From Actinomycetes bacterium (lineage in GTDB: Bacteria > Actinomycetota > Actinomycetes > Actinomycetales > Dermatophilaceae), in NCBI GenBank assembly GCA_023420415.1, contig JAEZWF010000021.1, positions 1 to 26,202 of the forward strand: a DNA stretch of 26,202 nucleotides, read 5' to 3'. Within the stretch, counting starts at the first letter, position 1; the number at the start of each line of letters is the position of its first letter. Under the pieces are notes generated by a model. It was given only the letters and a program-made list of their open reading frames with translations. It had not been told where the DNA came from and made no database searches. The position numbers and the translations under genes are program-made. Positions 15,795 through 24,525 of this stretch are shown in pieces.

Positions 15795-16612
15795 GATGTG
15801 CCTTCGGTCTCGGTGGTACCGAAGCGGGGCGTACGACCGTCGAGGAAGGCCGCGACGCCTTCGTCCACCTCGCCGGTGGAGAAGGCCGCCGCCTGCGCGT
15901 AGGACTCCAGCACCATCGAGGCGTCGAGCTCGGCCTGGTCCTCGCGGTTGATGATGTCCTTGATCATCTGCAGCGCTGCTCGGGGCCCGGCGGCCAGCCG
16001 GCGGGCCAACTCGACTGCGGCCTCGACGGCCTGTCCGGGAGCGACGACGCGGTTGACCATCCCGGCAGCGCGGGCGTCCTCCGCGCCGATCGGTTCGGGT
16101 AGGAAGGCCATCTCCTTGGCTCGCCGAGGTCCCACGGCCTGGGTCCACAGGTGGAGCGACCCGAGGTCCGGCAGCAGGCCCGCCCTGGTGAAGGTCGGGT
16201 GGAACTGGACGTCCGCACCGGCCACAACTACGTCACTGGCGAGGGCCAGGCTGATCCCGGCACCGGCACACACCCCGTTGACGGCGGCGACCACCGGGCA
16301 CGGGATGGATCGGATGGCCGTCACGACCTCCTGGAAGGCGCGCATCTGCACGCGCCGGACATCGACGTCGGCCTCAGAGAGCAGGGGGTACAGCTCCTTG
16401 AGATCACCACCAGCGCAGAACGCCCGGCCCCGACCGCTCAGGACGACCGCCCGGGAGCCCCGTCCTACGGCGCGCAGGGCGTCGGTGAGCTCGGCCATGA
16501 GCGTCGAGGACAGTGCGTTCAGCTGTGCCGGCCGGTTCAGCCACACCACGGTGATGCCCGCCGCGATCTCTTCGGCGAGGATGTTCGGCTCGGGGGGCGC
16601 GTCCACTGTCAT
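15791..16612 (-). CDS. Enoyl-CoA hydratase/isomerase, Asp-type loop
   Basis: This 273-aa crotonase-family protein has oxyanion segments FCAGGDLKELYPL and VNGVCAGAGISLALASDVVV. The second catalytic loop reads RAGLLPDLGSLHLW. Hydratases have Glu in this loop; the L-x-P-D-x-G form with Asp is typical of isomerase-type members such as PaaG-like enzymes. It may thus shift a double bond rather than add water. In an atu-like operon this position corresponds to AtuE (isohexenylglutaconyl-CoA hydratase), but the loop does not clearly support that role. ATG 16612 overlaps the AtuA-like small protein stop (16609-16612). Confidence 0.85.
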   Translation of the reverse strand: MTVDAPPEPNILAEEIAAGITVVWLNRPAQLNALSSTLMAELTDALRAVGRGSRAVVLSGRGRAFCAGGDLKELYPLLSEADVDVRRVQMRAFQEVVTAIRSIPCPVVAAVNGVCAGAGISLALASDVVVAGADVQFHPTFTRAGLLPDLGSLHLWTQAVGPRRAKEMAFLPEPIGAEDARAAGMVNRVVAPGQAVEAAVELARRLAAGPRAALQMIKDIINREDQAELDASMVLESYAQAAAFSTGEVDEGVAAFLDGRTPRFGTTETEGTS

Positions 16613-16947
16613 CCGGCTTCTCCCTTCGTGAGCAGAGCGGTGGGGATCTGCATCCGGCTCATCAGGGCGGCCATCGACTTGCCGGTCTCGTCGAACCTCA
16701 GGGTCTGCGTGGCTCCTCCGCCGAGGGCGTCGTGCAGGACGACCTGTAGGGACTGGATTCGGGGCAGCTCGTAGACCTGGATGGGGCCGAGCACGACACC
16801 GGCGAAGAACGAGCGCAGGCGTTCGGGAGTGACCCAGGTCCGCAGTGCCTCGTACTCGGCCGCTCCGAAGGCCATGATCCCGATGTTGGAGATGTCGCCC
16901 TTGTCGCCGGATCGGGTGTAGGCGAGCTCGTTGAGTGTGGTCATCAT
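16609..16947 (-). CDS. AtuA-like C-terminal (ferredoxin-fold) domain protein
   Basis: This 112-aa protein begins MMTTLNELAYTRSGDKGDIS and continues NIGIMAFGAAEYEALRTWVT. The RSGDKGDxxNIGI segment is the hallmark of the domain that forms the C-terminal part of AtuA in proteobacteria. Here it is a separate gene starting 4 bases after the end of the main AtuA gene, with GAGGAG at the end of that gene acting as ribosome binding site. The two products probably form one complex. The biochemical role of AtuA is not established as far as I know. A second Met at 16944 is an equally possible start. Confidence 0.85.
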   Translation of the reverse strand: MMTTLNELAYTRSGDKGDISNIGIMAFGAAEYEALRTWVTPERLRSFFAGVVLGPIQVYELPRIQSLQVVLHDALGGGATQTLRFDETGKSMAALMSRMQIPTALLTKGEAG

Positions 16948-16951
16948 GGAC

Positions 16952-18313
16952 TCAGATCTCCTCGAACGTCACGCTGACGGGCACCATGTCGCGTGGCACG
17001 AGCGTGGGCCACAGGGCGATGACCTCGCGCGGCTTCACAGGTGGACCGAAGGCCGTACCGACCGGTCCAATTGTGCTGACGTGGGTGACCTCGCGGTTCA
17101 CCATGGCGGCTTCCTCCCGGCTGTCCACGCGGGCGGTCACCCGCAACTCGATCTCCTCGGGGTCGCGCCGCGGGCGCCGCGCCAGCGGGCCGGCCAAGGC
17201 GTCGATGCCGACCCGGTCGAAGCGCAGCTCGCGAGGCGTTACGCCGACAATGTCCAGGCGCTTGCGGATGATCTCTTCGCAGCGGTCGGCCTTGGCCATG
17301 GTGTCCGGCCAGGGCAGGAGGACCCGCGCCTCGGCGATCCAGCCGTCGGTGTACCCGATCTGGACTTTGAGCATGTCCGGTCGCTCCCGGCCGCTCATGT
17401 CCCACAGGCGCACCCGATCCGGCCCCGTCTCCTCCAGCCGGGTCGTGGTCAGATCCGCGATGCCGTCGGGCATCCGGTAGTCGGCGGGGTTGTGCGTCTC
17501 GTAGAGCAGGTGCTCCTTGATCGTCCACTGGTTGATCAGGCCACCGGTGTCCGGCAGCTTGGAGATCTCGGCGGTGCCGTCCTGTCGGAAGTCCGCGATC
17601 GGGAAGCCCATGTTCCACGGCTCGGGAACGTTCTTCCACTGCGAGCTCATGCCACCGCAGCAGATCCCGGCGCACTCGATCACGTGCGCCACGGTGATCG
17701 CCGCCCCGAGCAGGTTCCAGTCCGCATCCTCGAACGACCAGCCGAACTCGTGCATCAGCGGGCCGACGTAGACCGAGCTGTCCGCGAGGCGGCCGCCGAT
17801 GACGACCTCAGCACCACCGCCCAGAGCCTCGACAATCCCCTCGGACCCGATGTAGGCGTGCGCAGACACGATCCGGTCCGCGATCTCGTCGATGGACCGT
17901 TCCCCGGTCTCCATGTTGGCCAAGGTCACCCCAGCCTGGCGGAACTCCCCGATCCGGGACGTCAGGTCGTCACCGCTGATCGCGGCGACCCTTAGCTGGG
18001 TGAGATCTGCGTCCCTCGCCACGCGCAGGACTGCCTCGGCTGCGGCCTCACAGTTCGTGCCGCCGCCGTTGAGGACCATCCTGGTGCCGTTGCCGTGGGT
18101 GATGGGCAACAGCGCACGCATCCACGGCACCACGTCGGGGATGTAGCCCGTGTCGGGGTTCCTGCGCTTCGCCCGCTGCAGCAACGACATGGTCAGCTCG
18201 GCGAGGAAGTCGAAGCCGAGGTAGTCCAGCTCCCCGCGCTTGGCGAGGTCGATGGCGGGCTCGAGCAGATCTCCCCAGTAGCCGGATCCTGCTCCCATGC
18301 GCACGGTCTTCAT
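16952..18313 (-). CDS. atuA: Acyclic terpene utilisation AtuA-family protein (DUF1446)
   Basis: This 453-aa protein matches the main domain of AtuA. VRMGAGSGYWGDLLEPAIDL, LDYLGFDFLAELTMSLLQRA, LNGGGTNCEAAAEAVLRVAR, VIGGRLADSSVYVGPLMHEF and HVIECAGICCGG are the conserved blocks. AtuA is required for growth on citronellol/geraniol in Pseudomonas and accompanies geranyl-CoA-carboxylase-type genes, but its reaction is unknown. The ATG at 18313 overlaps the SDR stop (18310-18313). Its presence next to the two carboxylase subunits is the main reason to link this cluster to isoprenoid-like, beta-methyl-branched substrates. Confidence 0.88.
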   Translation of the reverse strand: MKTVRMGAGSGYWGDLLEPAIDLAKRGELDYLGFDFLAELTMSLLQRAKRRNPDTGYIPDVVPWMRALLPITHGNGTRMVLNGGGTNCEAAAEAVLRVARDADLTQLRVAAISGDDLTSRIGEFRQAGVTLANMETGERSIDEIADRIVSAHAYIGSEGIVEALGGGAEVVIGGRLADSSVYVGPLMHEFGWSFEDADWNLLGAAITVAHVIECAGICCGGMSSQWKNVPEPWNMGFPIADFRQDGTAEISKLPDTGGLINQWTIKEHLLYETHNPADYRMPDGIADLTTTRLEETGPDRVRLWDMSGRERPDMLKVQIGYTDGWIAEARVLLPWPDTMAKADRCEEIIRKRLDIVGVTPRELRFDRVGIDALAGPLARRPRRDPEEIELRVTARVDSREEAAMVNREVTHVSTIGPVGTAFGPPVKPREVIALWPTLVPRDMVPVSVTFEEI

Positions 18314-19149
18314 GAGTTGACCCTTCCCATGTGGTGGTTGCGGGTGGCGTCGTTGATGGCGTCGAGCTCGCCAAGGTTCGCTGTGAGGCCGCCGTCGACG
18401 ACGATCACGTGCCCGGTGACGTACCGCGCCGCAGGCGAGACCAGGTAGTCAACGGCCCCTGCCATGTCGTCCACGGTGCCGAAGTCCTTGATCCCGGACT
18501 GGGCGATGAAACGTTCGCGGAGGAACTCGTACTGCGAGCCGCCGTAGATGCGGGAGGAGTCGGTCTCGAAACCACCCGGACGCACGCCGTTGACCGTGAT
18601 GCCTCGGGGACCGAGCTCGAGCGCGAAGGCGCGCACCAGGCTCTCCACGGCAGCCTTGGCAGCACCCAGCAGACCGTGGCCGGGCATGTAGTGGCTGCTG
18701 TCGACACCGCTGATGGCGACCACCCGTCCTGGTCGTCCCTCCATGAGCGGCACTGCCTGCTGGACGCAGCGGACGAAGCCGTTGACGCTCAGCCGGAGAG
18801 TTCGTTGCACGTTGGTGTCGTTGAGCTCCAGCAGGGGCTTGAACGCCGTTGCCGCCGCGTTGTTGACCAGGACGTCGAGCCGGCCGAACTGGGCCTGCAC
18901 GCCCGCGAACATCGCGTCGATCTCATCGGTGCTCTCAAGGTCGGCCTGGATCGCGATGGCGCGAGCGCCCAGCTGCTCCAGGCTGTGCACGGATTCCTGG
19001 GCCAAGTCGGCGTTGCGCCGGTAGTTCACCACGATGTCGTGACCCGACCGCGCGAGGTGCTCGGCGATCGCTCGGCCCAGTCCTCTCGATGAGCCGGTAA
19101 TCAGAGCGACCTTTCGACCGTCCTGGCCGGTCACGTCTGGTTGGGGCAT
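18310..19149 (-). CDS. SDR-family protein, FabL-like, with altered catalytic position
   Basis: This 279-aa Rossmann protein has ALITGSSRGLGRAIAEHLAR (nucleotide binding, residues 16-33), VNNAAATAFKPLLEL and ITVNGVRPGGFETD. The NNAA motif and layout resemble FabL-type enoyl reductases, which use Y-x6-K. Here the lysine is K165 (GLLGAAKAAVE), the Y-x6-K position is H158, and the classical Y-x3-K position is L161; the nearest Tyr is Y154. Activity as a normal oxidoreductase is therefore doubtful. ATG 19149 was chosen because AGGAGGA lies about 5 bases upstream; ATG 19203 overlaps the previous stop but has no ribosome binding site. In atu operons this place is held by AtuB/AtuG SDRs. Confidence 0.85.
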   Translation of the reverse strand: MPQPDVTGQDGRKVALITGSSRGLGRAIAEHLARSGHDIVVNYRRNADLAQESVHSLEQLGARAIAIQADLESTDEIDAMFAGVQAQFGRLDVLVNNAAATAFKPLLELNDTNVQRTLRLSVNGFVRCVQQAVPLMEGRPGRVVAISGVDSSHYMPGHGLLGAAKAAVESLVRAFALELGPRGITVNGVRPGGFETDSSRIYGGSQYEFLRERFIAQSGIKDFGTVDDMAGAVDYLVSPAARYVTGHVIVVDGGLTANLGELDAINDATRNHHMGRVNS

Positions 19150-19199
19150 GTCTTCCTCCTGGGAGTTCTCATCAGTCTTGATACCGCGAGTGCGGGTGG

Positions 19200-21224
19200 T
19201 CATGCTGGTGTCGCGTCGGCGTCGTCGTCGGCGTCGTCGGCGAGCACGACCAAGACCGCGCCCGCCTCCACCTGGTCGCCGCTGACGACCAGCACCTCGG
19301 CGACGGTCCCGTCAGTGGGGCTGGTCACGGTGTGCTCCATCTTCATGGCCTCGAGCACGACCAGACGGTCTCCGGTCGAGACGACGCAGCCCTGGCTGAC
19401 CAGCACGTCGAGGACCACGCCGGGCATCGGTGCCGTCGCGGACCCGGCATGCCCCCCAGCATCGGGTGCCGGGAAGCGCGAGAGCTCGCCGAGCGTGGTC
19501 ATGCCGTCCGCGTCGTGGACGTGGACCACGTCGTCCACCGCAAGCACCGTGTAGGTCCGCCGGATCCCCGCGACCTCCAGGTCGACGACGTCAGCTGACA
19601 GGTGGAGGGCGACCGCGTCGACCCGTTCACCGTCAACCTCGGCCGTCACCTCGCGACCGGCGACGGAGAACCCGATGTTCACGGTGGTGTCCTGCACGGC
19701 GTACTGCACGCGCTCGAGAGCGCGGTCATGGGAGCGCATAGGGGGGTTGTTGCGCCATCCCGCCGGCACCGCAGGCAGCACCGAGTGCTCCTCGGGGGCG
19801 CACGCGTAACCGCTGAGGGCCGCCACGAGGGCGTGCAGCCGCAGCCGCTCGTCCACCGCTCGAGCGGCCAGCAGATCGGGGTGGTCGTCGAGGAAGGAGG
19901 TCGGCGTCGTGCCAGCCAGGAACCGGGGGTGCTCCAGCACGTCGACCAGCAGCTGCCGGTTGGTCACCACGCCGTCGACGTGCATCAGCCGTAGGGACTT
20001 GGCCAGCACGCCGGCTGCCGTCGTGCGGTCAACCGCGTGCGCGATGACCTTCGCCAACATCGAGTCGTAGTACGTGCTGACCACGGACCCGGCTCGGACG
20101 CCAGCATCGACGCGGAGGCCCGGCGTCGACTCGAAGGAGAAGTCGTGGATCCGGCCTGCCGTCGGCAGGAAACCGTTGGCGGGGTCCTCGGCGTACAGGC
20201 GGACTTCGATGGCGTGCCCGCTCATCGTCGGGGACAGCGCCTCCTCCGGCAGAGGGAGGCCCTGAGCCACCTCCAGTTGAAGGCGCACGAGATCGAGACC
20301 GGTGACGGCCTCGGTCACCGGGTGCTCGACCTGCAGCCTGGTGTTCATCTCCAAGAAGTAGAAGGACCCGTCCTCGGCCAGCACGAACTCCACGGTGCCG
20401 GCGCCCCGGTAGTCCGCGGCCCGGGCCGTGGTGACGGCGGCCTCGCTCAGTTGCTTGCGCAAGGTGTCGTTCACAGCTGGAGAGGGACACTCCTCGACAA
20501 TTTTCTGGTGTCGACGCTGGATCGAGCACTCCCGCTCAAACAGCGCCACCACCTGGTCGTGGTCGTCGGCGAAGACCTGGATCTCGATATGCCGCGGCGC
20601 TTCCAGGTAGCGCTCTAGGAAAACCGTCTCGTCACCGAAGGCGGACTGAGCCTCGCGGCGGGCCGCCGCGACCGCATCCGAGGTCTGCTCGAGGTCGCGC
20701 ACGATGCGCATGCCTCGACCACCACCGCCAGCGGAGGCCTTGACCAAGAGCGGGAAGCCAATGTCTGTGGCAGCCTTGCGAAGCTCCCCCGCGGCGAGGT
20801 GGGTGACCTCAATCGCGGGCAGGACGGGTACGCCCAACTCCTGCATCCGGGTCTTGCTCCTGAGCTTGTCACCCATCAGCTCCATCGCCTCGGGCGGGGG
20901 ACCGATGAACACCAGGCCCGCGTCGAGCGTGGCCCGCGCGAAGTCGGCGTTCTCGGAGAGGAAGCCGTATCCCGGGTGGATCGCCTCTGCCCCCGTGCGC
21001 CGAGCCGCCTCGATGATCAGGTCGGCGCGCAGGTAGGTGTCGGTGGCCGTGACACCCGGCAGCCGCACCGCTAGGTCGGCTTCGGTGACGAAAGGTTCAT
21101 CCTCGTCGGCATCGGAGAAGACCGCCACCGTGCGCAGGCCTGCCTCGCGGCAGGAGCGCATCACCCGTCGGGCGATCTCGCCCCGGTTGGCGACGAGTAC
21201 GGACCTGAACTTTTGCGTCATCAT
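19200..21224 (-). CDS. Acyl-CoA carboxylase alpha subunit (biotin carboxylase + BCCP)
   Basis: This 674-aa protein contains, in order: a biotin carboxylase domain (SVLVANRGEIARRVMRSCRE; GGGGRGMRIV; FERECSIQRRHQKIVEECPS; FLEMNTRLQVEHPVTEAVTG); a middle domain; and a C-terminal biotinyl domain with the target lysine in VVLEAMKMEHTVTSP near residue 630. The architecture and size equal methylcrotonyl-, geranyl- and propionyl-type alpha subunits. It carboxylates biotin using ATP and bicarbonate for transfer by the beta subunit encoded 5 bases upstream. The tail is acidic (ADDADDDADATPA). Context (AtuA next door) favours a geranyl-CoA- or methylcrotonyl-CoA-type substrate. Specificity cannot be settled from this subunit. 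Confidence 0.93.
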   Translation of the reverse strand: MMTQKFRSVLVANRGEIARRVMRSCREAGLRTVAVFSDADEDEPFVTEADLAVRLPGVTATDTYLRADLIIEAARRTGAEAIHPGYGFLSENADFARATLDAGLVFIGPPPEAMELMGDKLRSKTRMQELGVPVLPAIEVTHLAAGELRKAATDIGFPLLVKASAGGGGRGMRIVRDLEQTSDAVAAARREAQSAFGDETVFLERYLEAPRHIEIQVFADDHDQVVALFERECSIQRRHQKIVEECPSPAVNDTLRKQLSEAAVTTARAADYRGAGTVEFVLAEDGSFYFLEMNTRLQVEHPVTEAVTGLDLVRLQLEVAQGLPLPEEALSPTMSGHAIEVRLYAEDPANGFLPTAGRIHDFSFESTPGLRVDAGVRAGSVVSTYYDSMLAKVIAHAVDRTTAAGVLAKSLRLMHVDGVVTNRQLLVDVLEHPRFLAGTTPTSFLDDHPDLLAARAVDERLRLHALVAALSGYACAPEEHSVLPAVPAGWRNNPPMRSHDRALERVQYAVQDTTVNIGFSVAGREVTAEVDGERVDAVALHLSADVVDLEVAGIRRTYTVLAVDDVVHVHDADGMTTLGELSRFPAPDAGGHAGSATAPMPGVVLDVLVSQGCVVSTGDRLVVLEAMKMEHTVTSPTDGTVAEVLVVSGDQVEAGAVLVVLADDADDDADATPA

Positions 21225-21229
21225 CTGCC

Positions 21230-22828
21230 TTACATCCTGAAGACACCGAAGCCGCGGGTGCCCTTGATCTGGTTGGAATGGGCGGCGGAGAGCGCGATCC
21301 CCAGCACCGTCCGGGTGTCCCGTGGGTCGATCACGCCGTCGTCGTAGACACGCCCGCTCATGAAGAAGCTGTCGGATTCGCGCTCGATCTGCTGCTCCAC
21401 CGAGGCCCGCCGCTCCGCATCCGCCGACTCGTCGAACTCCCGACCGGATGCGGCCGCGGCTTGCTGGGCGACGATGGACAGGACGCCGGCAAGCTGTTGA
21501 GGTCCCATCACCGCGGTCTTGGAGTTCGGCCAGGAGAACACGAAGCGGGGCTCGTAGGCCCGTCCGGACATGGCGTAGTTGCCGGCCCCGTAGGAAGCGC
21601 CCATCAGTAGCGTGATGTGCGGGACGCTGCTGTTCGCTACAGCGTTGATCATCTTGGCGCCGTCTTTGATCATCCCAGCCTGTTCATAGACCTTACCGAC
21701 GATGAAGCCGGTCGTGTTCTGCAAGAACAGCAGCGGCACGTCGACCTGGTTGGCGAGGAGGATGAATTCCGCAGCCTTCTCGGCCTCCTCCGGGAAGATG
21801 ACGCCGTTGGCGTTGGCCAAGATACCCACGGGGTAGCCGTGCAGGTGCCCCCAGCCCGTGACGAGGCTAGTGCCGTAGGTCGGCTTGTACTCGTCGAAGC
21901 GGGAGTCGTCGAGGACGTGGGCGAGCACGTCGTGGGGTCGGAACGGGACCCGGAGGTCGCTCGAGACGACACCCAGAAGATCCTCCGGGTCGCACCGAGG
22001 CGGACGTGCCGGCTGCGTGGGGCCCGGACCTAACTTGCGCCAGTTGATGTCGGCCATCACCTGCCGCCCCAGACGGATCGCGTCGCGTTCGTCGACGGCG
22101 AGATAGTCCGAGAGGCCCGAGGTCCGGGAGTGCATCTCCGCGCCGCCCAACTCCTCGTCCGTCGACACCTCACCGGTCGCCATCCGCACCAGCGGCGGGC
22201 CGCCCAGGAACACCTTGGCCCGCTCCTTGACCATGATCGAGTAGTCGCACATGCCCGGGACATACGCGCCACCGGCGGTGGAGTTGCCGAAGACGATGGC
22301 TACGGTCGGGACACCGGCAGCCGACAGGCGCGTCAGGTCGCGGAAGAGTGCTCCACCCGGCACGAAGGCCTCGACCTGGGTGGGCAGGTCGGCGCCGCCG
22401 GACTCCACCAGATTGATCACCGGCAGCCGGTTGTGCCGGGCGATCTCGAGGGCACGGATGATCTTCTTCCACGTGAACGGGTTCGATGCCCCGCCACGCA
22501 CGGTCGGGTCGTTCCCGACGATCACGCACTCAACGCCCGAGACGACCCCAATCCCGGTGACGACGCTGGCGCCGACGGTGAACTCGCTCCCCCAGCCCGC
22601 CAGTGCGGAGAGCTCGAGGAACGGCGAGCCACGGTCCAGAAGGAGATCGAGTCGCTCCCGCACCGGCATCTTGTCGCGGGAACGGTGTCGTTCGACATAC
22701 TTGTCGCCACCGCCGGCACGCGCTGCGGCCAATTGCTCATCCAGCAGTGCGATCCGTTGCAGCAGGCTGGACCTGTTCCGCGCGAACGCCTCGGAACTCT
22801 TGTCCACCTGAGGGGTAAGCACTGGCAT
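21230..22828 (-). CDS. Acyl-CoA carboxylase beta subunit (carboxyltransferase)
   Basis: This 532-aa carboxyltransferase has both crotonase-like halves. N-terminal blocks are RERLDLLLDRGSPFLELSAL, VVTGIGVVSGVECVIVGNDP, FGNSTAGGAYVPGMCDYSIM and FLGGPPLVRMATGEVSTDEE. C-terminal blocks are LFLQNTTGFIVGKVYEQAGM, INAVANSSVPHITLLMGASY and GAGNYAMSGRAYEPRFVFSW. The GAGNY-x-M-x-GRAY form is that of methylcrotonyl/geranyl-CoA carboxylases rather than of propionyl-CoA ones. It transfers CO2 from biotin to the acyl-CoA, with the alpha subunit as partner. It starts 3 bases after the ligase stop and ends 5 bases before the alpha gene, so the subunits are co-expressed. Confidence 0.93.
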   Translation of the reverse strand: MPVLTPQVDKSSEAFARNRSSLLQRIALLDEQLAAARAGGGDKYVERHRSRDKMPVRERLDLLLDRGSPFLELSALAGWGSEFTVGASVVTGIGVVSGVECVIVGNDPTVRGGASNPFTWKKIIRALEIARHNRLPVINLVESGGADLPTQVEAFVPGGALFRDLTRLSAAGVPTVAIVFGNSTAGGAYVPGMCDYSIMVKERAKVFLGGPPLVRMATGEVSTDEELGGAEMHSRTSGLSDYLAVDERDAIRLGRQVMADINWRKLGPGPTQPARPPRCDPEDLLGVVSSDLRVPFRPHDVLAHVLDDSRFDEYKPTYGTSLVTGWGHLHGYPVGILANANGVIFPEEAEKAAEFILLANQVDVPLLFLQNTTGFIVGKVYEQAGMIKDGAKMINAVANSSVPHITLLMGASYGAGNYAMSGRAYEPRFVFSWPNSKTAVMGPQQLAGVLSIVAQQAAAASGREFDESADAERRASVEQQIERESDSFFMSGRVYDDGVIDPRDTRTVLGIALSAAHSNQIKGTRGFGVFRM

Positions 22829-22831
22829 CAG

Positions 22832-24502
22832 CTATCCCAACTTTCGGGTGTCGTAGCGGTCGCGCAACGACCGCTTGAGGATCTTTCCGCTCGGACCCTT
22901 GGGAAGCTCCTCGACGATCTCCAGCGCCTCGGGGATCTTGTACCGGGCGACTCCCTGGTCACGCATGAACTGCTGGAGTTCCTCCAAGGACAGCGTGGCG
23001 CCGGTCTTCAGCGAGGCCACCGCGCACACCTCTTGACCGCGCTCCGGGTGGGAGAGCCCGATGACCGAGACCTCGTAGACGCTGGGGTGCCGCTGGATGA
23101 TCAGCTCCACCTCTGCCGGGCTAATGTTCTGCCCGCCGCGGATGATCATGTCCTTGAGCCGTCCGACGTACCGCAGGCTCCGGTCGGCGCCGATGGTCAC
23201 GAGGTCGCCGGTGCAAAAGAGCCCGTCGGTGGTGAAGGACCGTTCGTTGATCACGTCGGCGTCCAAGTAACCGGCGAACACTGACGGTCCGCGGACCGCC
23301 AACTCGCCCGGCTGACCCGGGGCCGCGTCCTTACCGGTCTCTGGGTCGAGCGCCCGGAACTGGGTCATCGGTAGGAACTCCTCGAGCTGGTCGACCCTGA
23401 ACAGGTCCTTGCGCTCCTCCAGGGGCTGACCGGGCAGGGTGAAGAAGAACCATCCCTCGGTGGCTCCGAACTCGTTGATAACCGTGATGCCGCGTTCGTC
23501 CAGCATCTCGATGATCGTGTGCGGGGGGGCCTCACCGCCACAGCCGACCACGTTGAGGGAAGAGATGTCGTACTTCTCGTCGAGCTCGGGGTGACTCAGC
23601 ATCGCGAAGTAGATCGCGGGGACGGCGATTATGTAATTGACTCGCTCGGCCGTGATCTGCTGCAGGAAGACGTCAACGTCGAAAGGCTCGTGGGTGACGA
23701 ACTTGCCGCCCGCCATGATCCACGGGTACATCTCGACACCCAGACCGCCCATGTTGGCGTAGGGGAAGGGACCGGAGAAGACCGAGTCGGCCCCGTGTCC
23801 CGAGGCACGCAGAATCGCACGAACCGTGACCATCCAGGAGTTGGGCGTACGGGGCACGACCTTCGGCTTGCTCTCCGTCCCGGTCGTCAGACAAAGTGTG
23901 AGCGCCTCATCGGCCGACACCTCAAGCGCGTCCAGCACCGCTGTGTCGCTCGGGTTCCCGTGGAGCATGGGCTCGAGCGCGAAGTCGGCCTCGGCCCGAT
24001 CCTCGGCGCCGAGGGCGACGACGGTTTTCAGCAACGAGCCCTCGGCGTCTTTGGCGCCGTGGACCATGGCGAGGAAGTCCTCGCCCCTGAACTCACCCAT
24101 GCAGATGGCCGCAGTGGCCTTCGTCTTGGTGATGGCATAGGTGATCTCCGAGGAACGCTGCCGCATCGGCGCAAAGGTGCCCACGGCGCCGATTCGGTCC
24201 AGGGCGAGGTGGGCGAGCACGAACTCCACGCTGTTGGGCAGTTGGACGAAGACCACGTCACCCTGCTCCACGCCCGCGTCGAGAAGGCCCAGCGCGAGCG
24301 CGTCTACGTGGCGCTTGACCTCAGCCCACGACAGTCGCATCGGCGCACGGCCCATGAGTTGCTGCTTGTCCGGTTGGTCGACGATCGCTTCCCGGTCGCC
24401 ACGGTTCGCGGCGTGCTCCGCGACGTAGGAACTCCAGGTGCGGTCCTGCCACACCCCTGCCTCGTGGTACCGCGCGGTCAGCGCATCCGCGTACGGCCTC
24501 AT
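22832..24502 (-). CDS. Acyl-CoA synthetase (AMP-forming), first copy
   Basis: This 556-aa ANL-family ligase begins MRPYADALTARYHEAGVWQD, an opening like EntE/AliA-type ligases rather than long-chain FadD. Motifs are LCLTTGTESKPKVVPRT (phosphate loop, about residue 195), EFGATEGW, GLFCTGDLVTIG, YVGRLKDMIIRGGQNISP and PSGKILKRSLR near the C-terminus with the catalytic lysine. The ATG at 24502 has AAAGGGGAG about 5 bases upstream. The longer frame overlaps the dehydrogenase gene and is not used. Being second in the operon, it is the likely enzyme that activates the incoming acid, the place of AtuH in atu operons. Confidence 0.9.
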   Translation of the reverse strand: MRPYADALTARYHEAGVWQDRTWSSYVAEHAANRGDREAIVDQPDKQQLMGRAPMRLSWAEVKRHVDALALGLLDAGVEQGDVVFVQLPNSVEFVLAHLALDRIGAVGTFAPMRQRSSEITYAITKTKATAAICMGEFRGEDFLAMVHGAKDAEGSLLKTVVALGAEDRAEADFALEPMLHGNPSDTAVLDALEVSADEALTLCLTTGTESKPKVVPRTPNSWMVTVRAILRASGHGADSVFSGPFPYANMGGLGVEMYPWIMAGGKFVTHEPFDVDVFLQQITAERVNYIIAVPAIYFAMLSHPELDEKYDISSLNVVGCGGEAPPHTIIEMLDERGITVINEFGATEGWFFFTLPGQPLEERKDLFRVDQLEEFLPMTQFRALDPETGKDAAPGQPGELAVRGPSVFAGYLDADVINERSFTTDGLFCTGDLVTIGADRSLRYVGRLKDMIIRGGQNISPAEVELIIQRHPSVYEVSVIGLSHPERGQEVCAVASLKTGATLSLEELQQFMRDQGVARYKIPEALEIVEELPKGPSGKILKRSLRDRYDTRKLG

Positions 24503-24525
24503 CTGGGCTCCCCTTTCGGACTGTC

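Noticed and set aside
19149..19203. Upstream ATG (19203) as start of the SDR, overlapping the carboxylase stop
   Set aside because: It has no ribosome binding site, while ATG 19149 has AGGAGGA at good spacing and gives the usual SDR N-terminus.
22130..23284. Long open frame on the plus strand (384 codons)
   Set aside because: It is antisense to the carboxylase beta and ligase genes, whose family motifs are certain. High GC keeps the opposite strand open, and its translation has no recognisable domain.
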